Positions 1 through 6,600 of a stretch of DNA of 15,576 nt are shown piece after piece. Position 1 is the first letter of the stretch, and each line of letters begins with the position of its first letter. The DNA lies in contig CAJXTP010000047.1 in assembly GCA_913061335.1 (NCBI GenBank), positions 1 to 15,576 of the forward strand. Reading direction: 5' to 3'. The notes beneath the pieces were generated by a model. It saw nothing but the letters and a program-made list of their open reading frames with translations, made no database searches and was not told where the DNA came from. The translations under genes were made by a program, and so were the position numbers. The DNA comes from an uncultured Loktanella sp. Its GTDB lineage: Bacteria; Pseudomonadota; Alphaproteobacteria; Rhodobacterales; Rhodobacteraceae.

Positions 1-45
1 GATGTAGAGAGGTCTCGTGGGCTCGGAGATGTGTATAAGAGACAG
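1..45. other. Untrimmed Illumina Nextera i7 adapter (non-genomic)
   Basis: This is synthetic library sequence, not genome. Bases 12-45 match the 34-nt Nextera read-2 transposase adapter, whose last 19 bases (27-45, ending TAAGAGACAG) are the Tn5 mosaic end. Bases 4-11 are GTAGAGAG, the i7 index octamer known as N707, and bases 1-3 (GAT) are the end of the P7 primer. The P7-index-adapter order is exactly that of a finished library molecule, so the assembly read through an insert end. Genomic sequence starts at about 46, and nothing upstream of that should be used to infer a start codon or promoter. Confidence 0.97.
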
Positions 46-581
46 GTAATAAGGTGGCTCAATCGCTAAACTTCTCAAAAGCTTTGCTTGGGTACAGACG
101 CGTCACGTTTTTCGATGCGATCGTCGCGCGTACAATCCTTGCGACGTTGACGCAGCTTCTGGTAGGTGCGTTTGTGTTCTCTGGAATCCTGCTGCTTTTT
201 GACACACGAACGATTCTCGATATTCCGTCGCTACTGTTATCTTATGCGATGGCTGTTGCCCTCGCGATGAGCATCGGAACGATGAATGCAGTGATCATGG
301 CTTTTTTACCGGCGTGGCAACGCGTTTGGGGGGTCCTTACACGACCTTTGCTAATTGTGTCTGGCGTCGTTATTCTACCCCAAAATATCCCGCAACCATT
401 TCGTGATTATCTTTGGTATAATCCGCTCGTACATGTGACGGGTCAAATGCGTGGTGCATTTTATTACACGTATAATACCGACTATGTTTCGCCGCTGTAT
501 GTATTTGGTCTTTGCATCGCCATTGGCGCGCTGAGCATGCTCTTTTTACGCCGTTATCACCGCGATATCTTGGAGTTTTAG
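46..581 (+). CDS. Polysaccharide-export ABC transporter permease, KpsM-like, 5'-truncated
   Basis: This is the C-terminal part of an ABC-2 type permease of the kind that exports capsular or other surface polysaccharide across the inner membrane with a KpsT-like ATPase. The reading frame is open through the adapter junction (first whole codon at 48), so the GTG at 54 is only the first possible start in a broken gene and not a real one. About 176 residues remain; such permeases are usually about 260-270, so roughly the first third is missing. What remains has several hydrophobic segments, the GYRRVTFFDA region near the start, the W-Y-N-P-L-V-H motif before the last loop (about residues 120-126 of the fragment), and a short basic tail ending YHRDILEF, all typical of this family. 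One sampled line of this gene is about 45% GC against about 60% in the GAPDH gene, which fits an accessory surface-polysaccharide locus. The partner ATPase is not in the window. Confidence 0.8.
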
Positions 582-590
582 GCCCATATA

Positions 591-628
591 GGGCTGGCAA
601 AAGACGTCTAGCCCGTGCAAAGTTTTTT
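591..628 (+). terminator. Possible weak terminator after the permease gene
   Basis: Short arms GGGCT (591-595) and AGCCC (610-614) can pair, and a run of six T lies at 623-628. An alternative hairpin GCCC/GGGC (582-585 with 591-594) shares bases with it. The stems are short and the T-run is offset by eight bases, so this is only a candidate. Confidence 0.2.
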
Positions 629-654
629 GACGCTGATTTGCAAGGAGCTTGAAG

Positions 655-1047
655 ATGTCCGATGGTTTTGACGAAGATCTATTCCTCAAAGGGTTGGAAC
701 AGCGACGTGCTACATTGGGTGCCGAATACGTGGATAAAAATCTTGCCGCAGCAGATGATTTCACGCGCCCTTTTCAGCATGCCATGACTGCATGGTGTTG
801 GGGGTTCGGTTGGGGCGACGATGCGTTGGATGCCAAAACGCGTAGCCTGATGAACCTGTCTATGATTGGTGCGCTGGGCAAGATGACTGAATGGGAATTG
901 CACTGTCGCGGTGCGCTGTCCAACGGTGTCACCAAAGAAGAAATTCGCGCAACGATCCACGTTATTGCGATCTATTGTGGGGTTCCGCAAGCGCTTGAAT
1001 GCTTTCGCGCGGCCCGCAAAGTTCTCGAAGAGGCCGGAGAGCTGTGA
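655..1047 (+). CDS. Carboxymuconolactone decarboxylase (CMD) family protein, PcaC-like
   Basis: This is a 130-residue single-domain CMD-family protein. The family includes PcaC, which decarboxylates gamma-carboxymuconolactone in the protocatechuate branch of the beta-ketoadipate pathway, and AhpD-like reductases. The stretch ELHCRGALSNGVT (81-93), followed by EEI and then IYCGVPQA (106-113), is the CMD core; there is no AhpD-type C-x-x-C, so the PcaC/CMD side fits better. The ATG at 655 is chosen because AAGGAG (642-647) sits seven bases upstream; an in-frame TTG at 649 is too close to that site. No other pca genes are present, so a true role in aromatic catabolism is not supported by context. 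The stop overlaps the start of the next gene (GTGA), which suggests translational coupling with the GAPDH-like enzyme. Substrate unknown. Confidence 0.8.
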   Translation: MSDGFDEDLFLKGLEQRRATLGAEYVDKNLAAADDFTRPFQHAMTAWCWGFGWGDDALDAKTRSLMNLSMIGALGKMTEWELHCRGALSNGVTKEEIRATIHVIAIYCGVPQALECFRAARKVLEEAGEL

Positions 1048-2015
1048 CCCGCGTTTTCATAAATGGTTTTGGCCGGATTGGTCGGACTGTCCTGCGTGCA
1101 TGGGCAAATGGTGGGTGGCCTGATCTAGAGATTGTTGGGATCAATGATATAGCAGCCCCCGACTTGTGCGCGCATCTGTTTGAATACGACAGTGTGTTTG
1201 GCCCGTTTGCAGGTGCCGTCCATTTGGAGGGCAGCACGCTGCATGTGAACGAGCACACTATTCCAATTCACCGCACTTCCGATGCCAGTACGCTTGACCT
1301 TGCGGGTGTTGACCTGTTTTTGGAATGCACAGGTAAAGCTGACGCGCGCGAGATCGCTGAACGTCCGATACATGCGGGCGCGCGCCGTGTCCTGATTTCG
1401 GGTCCGTCCGACGCCGCAGATGTCACCGTTGTCATGGGCGCGAACGATGCGGCACTTGGCGATCAACCCATCGTCAGTAACGCGTCATGCACGACAAATG
1501 CATTGGCCCCGCTGGTACGCCTGTTGGATGACACTTGGGGGGTCAAAACCGGCTGGATGACCACGATCCATTGCTACACAGGTAGCCAACCAACGATTGA
1601 TGCGCCGCGTGGGGATATGATGCGCAGCCGCGCCGCTGCCATGTCAATGGTGCCCACAACTACAAGTGCGATGCATTTACTGGACCACGTCCTACCGGAC
1701 ATCGCCGGCAGGATTGAGGGGGCCGCCGTTCGCGTGCCCGTCGCGTCGGTGTCTGCTGTTGATTTGACCGTCACGCTCAGCCAGTCAGTGACCCGTGACG
1801 ACGTGATCGCCGTCCTGTCCAATCCGGGTCCGATCATCGGCTGCACGAATAAACCGTTGGTGTCATCTGATCTGCGCGCACGTCCAGAAAGCCTCATTGT
1901 ATCGCTGCCAGAAACCCGCGTCACCGCCCAAGGGCTTCTGCGCGTGTTTGGATGGTACGACAATGAATGGGGCTTTTCATGCCGGATGCTTGATATGGCG
2001 TCCCGAATGGGCTGA
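1044..2015 (+). CDS. gap: Glyceraldehyde-3-phosphate dehydrogenase family protein, divergent paralogue
   Basis: This is a 323-residue type I GAPDH-family enzyme (usual length about 333), which oxidises a phosphorylated aldehyde with NAD(P)+. Visible are the Rossmann motif GFGRIGR (8-14), Asn34-Asp35 at the position where Asp favours NAD+, the active-site motif SNASCTTN with Cys149, His176 in TTIHCYTG, Arg230 in AVRVP, and the C-terminal WYDNEWGFS. Cys149 and His176 have the classic numbering. The usual HSYTxDQ is HCYTGSQ, and the phosphate-site TTTG is TTTS (205-208), followed by AMHLL instead of AAKAV. It also lacks the features of erythrose-4-phosphate dehydrogenase (HSAMHDQ, IIPVDT). The start is the GTG at 1044, four bases after GGAG (1036-1039) and overlapping the CMD stop; longer versions add a non-homologous N-terminus. 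It may be a specialised paralogue rather than the glycolytic enzyme. Confidence 0.88.
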   Translation: MTRVFINGFGRIGRTVLRAWANGGWPDLEIVGINDIAAPDLCAHLFEYDSVFGPFAGAVHLEGSTLHVNEHTIPIHRTSDASTLDLAGVDLFLECTGKADAREIAERPIHAGARRVLISGPSDAADVTVVMGANDAALGDQPIVSNASCTTNALAPLVRLLDDTWGVKTGWMTTIHCYTGSQPTIDAPRGDMMRSRAAAMSMVPTTTSAMHLLDHVLPDIAGRIEGAAVRVPVASVSAVDLTVTLSQSVTRDDVIAVLSNPGPIIGCTNKPLVSSDLRARPESLIVSLPETRVTAQGLLRVFGWYDNEWGFSCRMLDMASRMG

Positions 2016-2024
2016 GGCCCTTTT
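2009..2024 (+). terminator. Possible mini-hairpin with T-run at the end of gap
   Basis: GGGC (2009-2012), loop TGAG, GCCC (2017-2020), then four T. It overlaps the gap stop codon. The 4-bp stem is short, so it may only weakly attenuate read-through into the ABC transporter genes. Confidence 0.22.
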
Positions 2025-2072
2025 ACTTCCTTGGCGTCCACTCTAATGTCCGTCAAAATTAGGGGGAATTTG

Positions 2073-2999
2073 ATGTCGTCAATCGTATCGGTGCGCTCAC
2101 TGCGCAAGGCTTATGCTGACGGGTTTGAAGCACTCAAGAGCGTCAATCTGGAAATCGAAGAAGGTGAGATATTGGCGCTACTGGGGCCAAATGGCGCGGG
2201 TAAGACAACGCTGATCTCGACCATTTGCGGTATCACTGTCCCGACCTCTGGCACTGTTGTTGTCGGTGGCTTCGATACACAGGCCGACTTTCGCGGCGCG
2301 CGAAATTTGATCGGCCTTGTCCCGCAGGAAATTAACCTCGAACCATTCGAGACCGTGATGAACACGGTGCGGTTTTCGCGAGGCCTGTTCGGCAAGCCAC
2401 GCAATGATGCATATCTTGAGGACATCCTCAAAAAGTTGTCCTTGCACGATAAAAAAGACAGCAAAATCATGATGCTGTCTGGCGGCATGAAGCGCCGTGT
2501 ACTGATTGCTAAGGCACTGTCCCACGAACCTCGCGTGTTGTTCCTTGATGAGCCAACCGCTGGTGTCGACGTGGAGCTGCGTAAAGATATGTGGAATGTG
2601 GTTGCTGATCTGAAAGCAGACGGCGTGACCATCATCTTGACCACGCATTACATTGAAGAAGCCGAAGCCATCGCCGACCGGGTGGGTATTATCTCCAAGG
2701 GTGAAATTCTGCTGATCCAAGACAAGGCCGAAATGATGGCCCAGATGGGTAAAAAGCAGTTGATCGTTGATCTCGCTGCTTCGGTCGCCGAAATACCCGC
2801 CGCGCTGGCTGCATATAGTCTGGAAATCAGTCCCGACGGCGCATCGCTGATCTACACCTATGACACCAAAGGTGAGCGGACGGGCATCACCACGTTGCTT
2901 AATGATCTACAAAAAGCAGGCCTGCAAATGGCCGACATGCAAACCCGTCAAAGCAGTCTTGAAGACATCTTTGTCGGTCTCGTAAAGGAAACAGCATGA
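2073..2999 (+). CDS. yadG: ABC transporter ATP-binding protein, YadG-type
   Basis: This is the 308-residue ATPase subunit of an ABC-2 exporter, the same length as E. coli YadG and similar throughout as recalled. In order: Walker A GPNGAGKT (38-45), Q-loop Gln85 in LVPQE, signature LSGGM (135-139), Walker B LFLDE (156-160) with PTAGVD, and H-loop His192 in LTTHYIEEAE. A roughly 90-residue C-terminal extension ending in LEDIFVGLV is typical of this subfamily. The ATG at 2073 is chosen because AGGGGGA (2061-2067) lies just upstream; an in-frame TTG at 2031 and ATG at 2046 would only add an unlike N-terminus. Its stop overlaps the permease start (ATGA), so the two are made together. The substrate is not known; YadGH itself is poorly characterised. 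Confidence 0.93.
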   Translation: MSSIVSVRSLRKAYADGFEALKSVNLEIEEGEILALLGPNGAGKTTLISTICGITVPTSGTVVVGGFDTQADFRGARNLIGLVPQEINLEPFETVMNTVRFSRGLFGKPRNDAYLEDILKKLSLHDKKDSKIMMLSGGMKRRVLIAKALSHEPRVLFLDEPTAGVDVELRKDMWNVVADLKADGVTIILTTHYIEEAEAIADRVGIISKGEILLIQDKAEMMAQMGKKQLIVDLAASVAEIPAALAAYSLEISPDGASLIYTYDTKGERTGITTLLNDLQKAGLQMADMQTRQSSLEDIFVGLVKETA

Positions 3000-3757
3000 A
3001 TTTTACCGCAGTCGCCGCGATCTACCGATTTGAGATGGCGCGCTTCTTCCGCACGATCACCCAGTCCTTGGTGTCGCCTGTCTTGTCGACGTCGCTGTAT
3101 TTCGTCGTTTTCGGCACCGCCATCGGCAGCCGCATCCAAGAGGTCGAAGGCATCAGTTACGGCGCATTCATCGTGCCCGGCTTGATCATGCTGTCGGTGA
3201 TGACCCAAGCGACCAGCAACGCATCGTTTGGCATCTATTTCCCAAAATTCATGGGCACGATTTACGAGCTGCTATCTGCGCCGGTGAATTTCTTGGAAAT
3301 CACACTGGGTTATGTCGGGGCGGCGGCCACAAAATCGCTGTTTATCGGCATAGTCATCCTGATAACCGCGTTCTTCTTTGTGGATATCTCCATCGCACAT
3401 CCGTTTGCGATGATCGCATTCCTTGTGCTGACCTGCGTCAGTTTCTCGCTGCTTGGCTTTATCATTGGCATTTGGGCAGGGAACTTTGAACAGCTCCAAT
3501 TGATTCCATTGCTGATCATCACGCCGCTCGTTTTCCTCGGCGGATCGTTCTACTCAGTCACGATGTTGCCGCCTATCTGGCAGACTATCACAATGTTCAA
3601 TCCCGTCGTTTATCTGATCAGCGGTTTCCGCTGGTCGTTCTTTGGCACAGCCGACGTGTCAATCGGCCTGTCGCTGATGGCAGTTGGGTTTTTTACTGGG
3701 GCTTGCCTGGTGGCGATCTGGTGGATTTTCCGCACTGGTTGGCGGATCCGCCAGTGA
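2996..3757 (+). CDS. yadH: ABC-2 type transporter permease, YadH-type
   Basis: This is the 253-residue membrane subunit partnering the preceding ATPase; E. coli YadH is 256 residues. It has six hydrophobic segments and motifs shared with YadH: LYFVVFGTAIGSRI (34-47), FIVPGLIMLSV (58-68), PLVFLGGSFYS (177-187) followed by LPP.W, and NPVVYLISGFRW (201-212). The last of these is the usual ABC-2 signature before the final helix. The start ATG overlaps the upstream stop by four bases (ATGA), so translation is coupled. The inner-membrane exporter formed by the pair is probably a half-transporter dimer of two ATPases and two permeases. The substrate cannot be told from the sequence. Confidence 0.93.
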   Translation: MNFTAVAAIYRFEMARFFRTITQSLVSPVLSTSLYFVVFGTAIGSRIQEVEGISYGAFIVPGLIMLSVMTQATSNASFGIYFPKFMGTIYELLSAPVNFLEITLGYVGAAATKSLFIGIVILITAFFFVDISIAHPFAMIAFLVLTCVSFSLLGFIIGIWAGNFEQLQLIPLLIITPLVFLGGSFYSVTMLPPIWQTITMFNPVVYLISGFRWSFFGTADVSIGLSLMAVGFFTGACLVAIWWIFRTGWRIRQ

Positions 3758-3797
3758 CGCCTTGTTGCTCACGCTTTCACACACTAAATGGTATGGT

Positions 3798-4592
3798 ATG
3801 AAAAAATATATCCCGTTTATGAAATCCGAACCCTTTGTCGCTGTTGTCCGGTTGCAAGGGGCGATTACCAATGGCGGTCGTGGGCTTGATGACACAAGCC
3901 TCGCACCTGTTCTGGAAAAAGCGTTCTCCAAGGGTAAGCCTGCGGCGGTTGCGCTGGAGATTAACTGCCCCGGTGGTAGCCCGGTGCAATCGTCCTTGAT
4001 TGCGGCGCGCATCCGCCGTTTAGCTGATGAAAAACAGATACCCGTCTTTGCCTTTGTCGAAGACGTCGCCGCATCCGGGGGGTACTGGCTTGCATGTGCT
4101 GCAGATGAGATATTTGTCGATAGCTGTTCGATCACAGGGTCCATTGGCGTGATAAGTGCGGGCTTTGGTTTGCAAGACGCGATTGAGAAATACGGCGTCG
4201 AGCGGCGCGTTTACACTGCGGGTAAATCCAAATCCATGCTGGACCCGTTCAAGAAAGAAAGCCCAGCGGACGTCAAGCGCTTGCGCGGTCTGTTAGAAGA
4301 CCTGCATACGACGTTCATTGACTATGTAAAATCGCGGCGCGGGGCCAAATTGGCCGATAACCCAGACCTGTTCACAGGCGAGGTATTCATCGGTCAAAAA
4401 GGTCTCGATCAGGGGCTTGTGGATGGCATTGGTCATCTGGCACCAACGCTGAAATCCCGTTTTGGCGACAAAGTGAAATTCCGCCGCTATGGCATGAAGC
4501 GTGGGCTGCTGTCACGCTTTGGGGCGCGTGTAATTGACGACGCAATCGCCTCCGTCGAAGATCGCGCCGCATTTGCGCGGTTTGGCCTCTAG
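3798..4592 (+). CDS. S49 family serine peptidase (SppA/SohB-like), no membrane anchor
   Basis: This is a 264-residue protease of the SppA/SohB clan, which uses a Ser/Lys dyad. The nucleophile is Ser93 in DVAASGGYWLA (89-99), and the likely general base is Lys145 in TAGKSKSMLDP (140-150). The 52-residue spacing equals that between Ser147 and Lys199 of Bacillus SppA. The upstream NCPGGSPVQS (56-65) forms the oxyanion strand, as in crotonase-like folds. Unlike SppA it has no N-terminal signal or transmembrane segment, so it should be cytoplasmic. The ATG at 3798 gives the MKKYIPFMKSEP start I recall from relatives in this group; there is no good ribosome-binding site, and ATG 3819 is an alternative. 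The stop codon abuts the next start with no gap. The substrate is unknown; the neighbours are membrane proteins, so membrane-peptide clearance is a guess. Confidence 0.9.
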   Translation: MKKYIPFMKSEPFVAVVRLQGAITNGGRGLDDTSLAPVLEKAFSKGKPAAVALEINCPGGSPVQSSLIAARIRRLADEKQIPVFAFVEDVAASGGYWLACAADEIFVDSCSITGSIGVISAGFGLQDAIEKYGVERRVYTAGKSKSMLDPFKKESPADVKRLRGLLEDLHTTFIDYVKSRRGAKLADNPDLFTGEVFIGQKGLDQGLVDGIGHLAPTLKSRFGDKVKFRRYGMKRGLLSRFGARVIDDAIASVEDRAAFARFGL

Positions 4593-4760
4593 ATGCTTTT
4601 CAAAGTCATCACCCTGTTCCTCGTCTCTATGGCGGTGTTGGCAATGATTGGGAAATGGCAGTTTCCAGGACAAGCAAGATTGGCCGCAGCCAAGTGCAAA
4701 TCCTGCGGACGATTTAAGATCGGCAAGGGCCACTGCGCCTGTAAAAAGGGACGTAAGTAA
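4593..4760 (+). CDS. Small membrane protein with C-terminal zinc-ribbon-like cysteines
   Basis: This is a 55-residue ORF running from the ATG right after the S49 stop to a TAA that overlaps the antiporter ATG (TAATG). Residues 1-20 (starting MLFKVITLFLVSM) form one hydrophobic helix. After a short WQFPG linker come Cys35-x2-Cys38 and Cys48-x-Cys50 in a very basic tail (ending KKGRK), resembling one knuckle of a zinc ribbon. The zero-gap and 1-nt-overlap packing on both sides argues strongly that it is translated, and I recall similar short proteins at this place in related genomes, though I cannot check that here. It is probably inner-membrane with the basic tail in the cytoplasm by the positive-inside rule. 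The function is unknown; zinc or iron binding, or an accessory role to the neighbouring protease or antiporter, are guesses. Confidence 0.85.
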   Translation: MLFKVITLFLVSMAVLAMIGKWQFPGQARLAAAKCKSCGRFKIGKGHCACKKGRK

Positions 4761-5701
4761 TGGATTGGGTTTATGTAGGCATCGGTCTGGTCATCTTGCT
4801 GTTGGCGGGTGACAGTCTTGTCAAGGGGGCGGTTAACCTTTCGCTGCGGTTAGGCGTGCCTGCGTTGATTGTGTCCCTGACCATTGTGGCGTTTGGAACC
4901 TCCGCGCCCGAACTTCTGATCTCGATCCAAGCAATCATGGACGATGTGCCGGGGCTGGCGCTGGGCAATGTGGTCGGGTCGAACACAGCCAATGTGCTAC
5001 TTGTTTTGGGCGTGCCCGCATTGCTGGCCACGATGCACACCAGCGAATGTGCCACGCGCAACAGCTACCTCCAGATGATCGCTGCGACTGGACTGTTCAT
5101 TGTGCTGTGCTTTTTTGGACCGTTCACATGGGTCACTGGTGTGATCTTGCTGACAGCCTTGGCCGCGATGCTGTTCTATGCGGCCTGTGCGGCCAACAAG
5201 CACCGCAAAGCGGCTATGACTTGCGATGATGTAGTCGAAGGGGCGGACCCGAATTTGGGCTGGCCCAAAATCGCGTTGTTTTTGGTTCTTGGCATGATTG
5301 GCCTGCCATTGGGGGCAAGCCTGTTGGTTGATGGATCGACAAGTATCGCGCGCACGTTTGGAATTTCGGAAACCGTGATCGGCCTGACGTTGGTTGCGAT
5401 TGGAACGTCCCTGCCAGAACTGGCAACAACCGTTATGGCCGCCCTGCGCCGCCAAGCGGATGTGGCGCTGGGCAATGTGATCGGGTCAAACATGTTTAAC
5501 CTTCTGGGGATCATGGGGGTGGCCAGCCTTGTTGGGAACATTCCAGTTGATCCGCAGTTCTTGTCGTTTGATCTTTGGGTGATGCTTGCGGCATCGCTTA
5601 TTTTGGTTCCATTCGTGTTCTTTAAAGTCGATATCAACCGGATCTGGGGGATTGCGCTGACCGCATTGTACCTCACGTATCTAGCCGTTGTGCTGATCTG
5701 A
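4760..5701 (+). CDS. Calcium/sodium antiporter, CaCA family (YrbG-like)
   Basis: This is a 313-residue inner-membrane cation exchanger of the CaCA superfamily; E. coli YrbG is about 325 residues. The two inverted alpha-repeats are clear. The first has VAFGTSAPEL (43-52) followed by GNVVGSN (69-75); the second has VAIGTSLPEL and GNVIGSN near residues 213-245. The Glu in each G-T-S-x-P-E and the Asn in each G-S-N line the ion site in this family. Between the halves is a polar, probably cytoplasmic loop (about 150-175) with an Asp/Glu patch (CDDVVEGAD). About ten hydrophobic segments are visible. It presumably extrudes Ca2+ in exchange for Na+ or H+. Its ATG overlaps the upstream small-gene stop by one base, and its TGA overlaps the next ATG by one base, so expression is tied to both neighbours. 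Confidence 0.93.
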   Translation: MDWVYVGIGLVILLLAGDSLVKGAVNLSLRLGVPALIVSLTIVAFGTSAPELLISIQAIMDDVPGLALGNVVGSNTANVLLVLGVPALLATMHTSECATRNSYLQMIAATGLFIVLCFFGPFTWVTGVILLTALAAMLFYAACAANKHRKAAMTCDDVVEGADPNLGWPKIALFLVLGMIGLPLGASLLVDGSTSIARTFGISETVIGLTLVAIGTSLPELATTVMAALRRQADVALGNVIGSNMFNLLGIMGVASLVGNIPVDPQFLSFDLWVMLAASLILVPFVFFKVDINRIWGIALTALYLTYLAVVLI

Positions 5702-6477
5702 TGCGGGCTCTGGTCACAGGGGCAGGCGCACGGTTGGGTCAAGCGATGGCGTTGTATTTAGGTGGGCGCGGCTATGATGTTGCCGTGCATTATGCGGGGT
5801 CAGCGGATGGGGCTGCGGACACCGTCGCGCAATTGCACGCGATGGGTCGCACGGCCGTCGCTCTTCATGCTGATCTACTGGACGAGGACGCAACGCAAGC
5901 CTTGTTGCCAGCAGCGGTTGCGGCGTTGGGTGGACCGATTACGGTGTTGGTCAACAACGCGTCAATCTTTGAATACGACAATATTGAAACCGCCAATCGG
6001 GCCAATTGGGACCGCCACATGGGGTCGAACCTACGCGCGCCTTTCGTGTTGACCCAAGCCTTAGCAGCACAAGCGCCTGATGCAAATGTCGATACCGCAG
6101 CAGAGCCCGTGGCGTCGTCGTTGGTGATCAATATGCTAGATCAGCGTGTGCACAATCTGACGCCGGAATTCATGACCTATACCATTGCGAAAATGGGGTT
6201 GTGGGCATTCACGCAGACAGCAGCCCAAGCCCTCGCGCCACATGTTCGAGTCAACGGGATTGGTCCAGGACCAACGTTGCGAGGGCACCGTCAAAGCAAA
6301 ATCCACTTTGATAAACAACGCAAAGCAACGATCTTGGAACGCGGCGCAAACCCGTCAGATATCGTCGCAGCCCTTGGGTATTTCTTGGATGCACCCGCCG
6401 TGACTGGTCAAATGCTCGCGATTGATGGGGGGCAACATCTTGGCTGGCAAACCCCAGATGTGCTGGGGGTTGAGTGA
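5701..6477 (+). CDS. SDR oxidoreductase of the pteridine reductase (PTR1/FolM) type
   Basis: This is a 258-residue short-chain dehydrogenase/reductase. Its cofactor motif is TGAGARLG (6-13), the T-G-x3-R-x-G form found in PTR1 and FolM, not the classical TGxxxGxG. NNAS (85-88) is followed by GSNLRAPF (108-115). The catalytic set is Asp147-Tyr160-Lys164: Asp at Tyr minus 13 replaces the usual Ser, with the same spacing as Asp181-Tyr194-Lys198 of Leishmania PTR1. RVNGIGPGPTL and a C-terminal IDGG are also shared. The likely reaction is NADPH-dependent reduction of dihydropterin or dihydromonapterin (possibly dihydrofolate), feeding tetrahydropterin cofactors. The ATG overlaps the antiporter stop (TGATG), making it the last gene of the S49-small-antiporter cluster; no other folate gene is in view. 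The family call is strong, the exact substrate is inference. Confidence 0.85.
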   Translation: MRALVTGAGARLGQAMALYLGGRGYDVAVHYAGSADGAADTVAQLHAMGRTAVALHADLLDEDATQALLPAAVAALGGPITVLVNNASIFEYDNIETANRANWDRHMGSNLRAPFVLTQALAAQAPDANVDTAAEPVASSLVINMLDQRVHNLTPEFMTYTIAKMGLWAFTQTAAQALAPHVRVNGIGPGPTLRGHRQSKIHFDKQRKATILERGANPSDIVAALGYFLDAPAVTGQMLAIDGGQHLGWQTPDVLGVE

Positions 6478-6495
6478 CACAACGGCGAAGTTGTG
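6478..6495 (+). other. Stem-loop directly after the SDR stop codon
   Basis: CACAAC (6478-6483) and GTTGTG (6490-6495) form a perfect 6-bp stem with a 6-base loop right after the TGA. There is no T-run, so it is not a canonical intrinsic terminator. TGACAC (6475-6480) can instead pair with GTGTCA (6511-6516), giving a mutually exclusive longer-range stem. It could protect the 3' end of the operon mRNA. Confidence 0.45.
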
Positions 6496-6502
6496 CACCG
6501 TC

Positions 6503-6531
6503 TTCACGCAGTGTCACAAATCGTTTACAAT
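6503..6531 (+). promoter_or_regulatory. Candidate sigma70-type promoter for uvrC
   Basis: TTCACG (6503-6508, 4 of 6 to TTGACA) and TACAAT (6526-6531, 5 of 6 to TATAAT) are separated by 17 bases. They lie in the only sizeable gap between the SDR operon and uvrC. If used, the uvrC leader would be about 220 bases long. This was found by eye only, so it is tentative. Confidence 0.3.
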
Positions 6532-6600
6532 ACGTTAGTGTTTTCAATGGCTTGCAAGTTGTAGATAATTTTACCGAATTAAATCAAATAGATAGCGAGG

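Noticed and set aside
27..45. Tn5/IS50 mosaic end suggesting a transposon insertion
   Set aside because: It is preceded by the Nextera read-2 adapter and a known i7 index, so it is a sequencing-library artefact.
54..56. GTG as the start codon of the first gene
   Set aside because: The frame is open back to the adapter junction and the protein lacks the N-terminal third of the family.
1574..2107. 177-codon open frame on the minus strand
   Set aside because: It is antisense to the GAPDH gene, which has full catalytic motifs, and has no recognisable domain.
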